Source: Ignavibacteria bacterium UBA4661
Lineage (GTDB): Bacteria > Bacteroidota > Ignavibacteria > Kapaibacteriales > UBA4661
DNA length: 6,468 nucleotides
Assembly (NCBI GenBank): GCA_002405405.1
Contig: DHLT01000162.1
Span: forward strand, 1 to 6,468
Direction: 5' to 3'
The notes under the pieces are model-generated. The model had not been told where the DNA came from. It was given only the letters and a program-made list of their open reading frames with translations, and made no database searches. Below are positions 5,762 to 6,468 of the stretch, one piece after another. Each line of letters begins with the position of its first letter. Within the stretch, counting starts at the first letter, position 1. Position numbers and translations under genes: made by a program.

Positions 5762-6468
5762 ATGGTACAATCCTCGTCGTCTTCATTGATACGCACTTTG
5801 CGACAAAGCGTCATACTCTATGTACTCATATTTGGCGCACTCACTGTCCTACACGCACAAACACCGAAACTTGACATTGACTGGCTCTATAGTGGTGCGA
5901 CTGATCGTATGACACAATTACCCAGACTAACATGGCGAAGCGATGGCATGGCATATTTTTGGGATTCACGCCTGCCTGCAAGCGAACGCACATTGCGCCG
6001 CTACAATCCTGCGACCAATACGATAAGTCCACTTATCAACGCACAAGAAGCACTAGCATCATTGCAACGTATCTTAGGCAATGAAGCTCCGGGAACACTG
6101 CCGCAACCTGATAAGTTTTCTCCGAAAGATAATTATGCGCTCTACATGATCAATGACGATGTCTTTGTCCTCAATCTTGCAAATTCTGAATTTCAGCGCA
6201 TTACGAATACACCCAAAGAAAGCGAAGACAATGTGAGTTTCTCGCCCGATGGTAATACATTGATCTATGCGCGCTCCAATAACTTGTATAGCTATTCAAT
6301 TGCCGATAAAAAAGAAGTTGCGCTTACGACTGATGGTTCTGCAACAACACTCAATGGAACGCTTTCGTGGGTGTACTGGGAAGAAGTCTTCAATCGTGAT
6401 GACCAAAACTATTGGTGGTCGCCGGACAGCAAAACAATTACGTATTTCCAAAGCGATGAGTCCGGTGT
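5762..6468 (+). CDS. Exported S9-family peptidase, dipeptidyl peptidase IV type (N-terminal part, cut by right edge)
   Basis: Only the first 235 codons are present. A signal peptide covers residues 1-32 (basic RTLR, hydrophobic VILYVLIFGALTVL, cleavage LHA|Q), placing the protein in the periplasm or outside. The rest is the start of the DPPIV N-terminal beta-propeller: RLTWRSDGMAYFWD (about 55-68), NVSFSPDGNTLIYAR (157-171), then WVYWEEVF (203-210) and YWWSPDS (217-223). E207-E208 correspond to the double glutamate that in DPP IV binds the substrate N-terminus, so an X-Pro-type dipeptidyl aminopeptidase is likely. The catalytic Ser-Asp-His domain lies beyond the window and cannot be checked. 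No other ATG lies in this frame between the upstream in-frame stop (5672-5674) and 5762. No Shine-Dalgarno sequence is visible. It is divergent from mtaB and separately transcribed. Confidence 0.93.
   Translation, partial: MVQSSSSSLIRTLRQSVILYVLIFGALTVLHAQTPKLDIDWLYSGATDRMTQLPRLTWRSDGMAYFWDSRLPASERTLRRYNPATNTISPLINAQEALASLQRILGNEAPGTLPQPDKFSPKDNYALYMINDDVFVLNLANSEFQRITNTPKESEDNVSFSPDGNTLIYARSNNLYSYSIADKKEVALTTDGSATTLNGTLSWVYWEEVFNRDDQNYWWSPDSKTITYFQSDESG

Noticed and set aside
5662..5874. Plus-strand ORF of 70 codons with a hydrophobic N-terminus, upstream of and overlapping the S9 peptidase gene
   Set aside because: It is out of frame with the peptidase signal peptide, which is convincing. 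Its hydrophobicity comes from the T-rich leader, and there is no ribosome binding site.

Overview
The window looks like an ordinary chromosomal stretch from a free-living bacterium of the Bacteroidota/Chlorobiota superphylum, plausibly an Ignavibacteria- or Kapabacteria-like lineage. This is an inference from four things: a huge exported protein with tandem choice-of-anchor-D (ASH-type) repeats, an IPT/TIG domain and a LamG domain; a dipeptidyl-peptidase-IV-type S9 peptidase; signal peptides ending LHA|Q; and two promoter candidates that fit the Bacteroidota TTG-N19-21-TAnnTTTG pattern. No rRNA, tRNA, CRISPR array, transposase or phage gene is visible.

Layout, left to right. (1) Positions 1-2748, minus strand: the N-terminal 916 codons of one very long exported protein that runs off the left edge. 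It has a signal peptide, an uncharacterised N-terminal region, a Gly/Asn-rich probable beta-helical segment, an IPT/TIG domain, two near-duplicate choice-of-anchor-D repeats, a LamG-type concanavalin-like domain and the beginning of an Ig/cadherin-like domain. (2) Positions 2749-3033: an intergenic region of 285 bases with a good promoter for the exported protein (TTGACA, 17-base spacer, TATGTT), a weak hairpin after truA and an unproven 54-codon plus-strand ORF. (3) Positions 3034-5584, minus strand: a compact operon mtaB - RidA-family gene - truA, with gaps of 20 and 2 bases. (4) Positions 5585-5761: a divergent intergenic region of 177 bases with a promoter candidate for mtaB and a pyrimidine-rich leader before the next gene. 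(5) Positions 5762-6468, plus strand: the N-terminal 235 codons of an exported S9-family peptidase (DPP IV type), cut by the right edge.

The operon combines two tRNA anticodon-loop modification enzymes, MtaB (ms2 group on t6A37) and TruA (pseudouridine 38-40), with a divergent Rid-family protein that has Thr where the catalytic Arg of classical RidA sits. The two flanking genes encode surface or periplasmic proteins and are separate transcription units. I do not see an evident novel defence or mobile system. The most noteworthy points are the Rid protein without the deaminase arginine placed between tRNA modification genes, the domain mosaic of the exported protein, and the shared promoter geometry.
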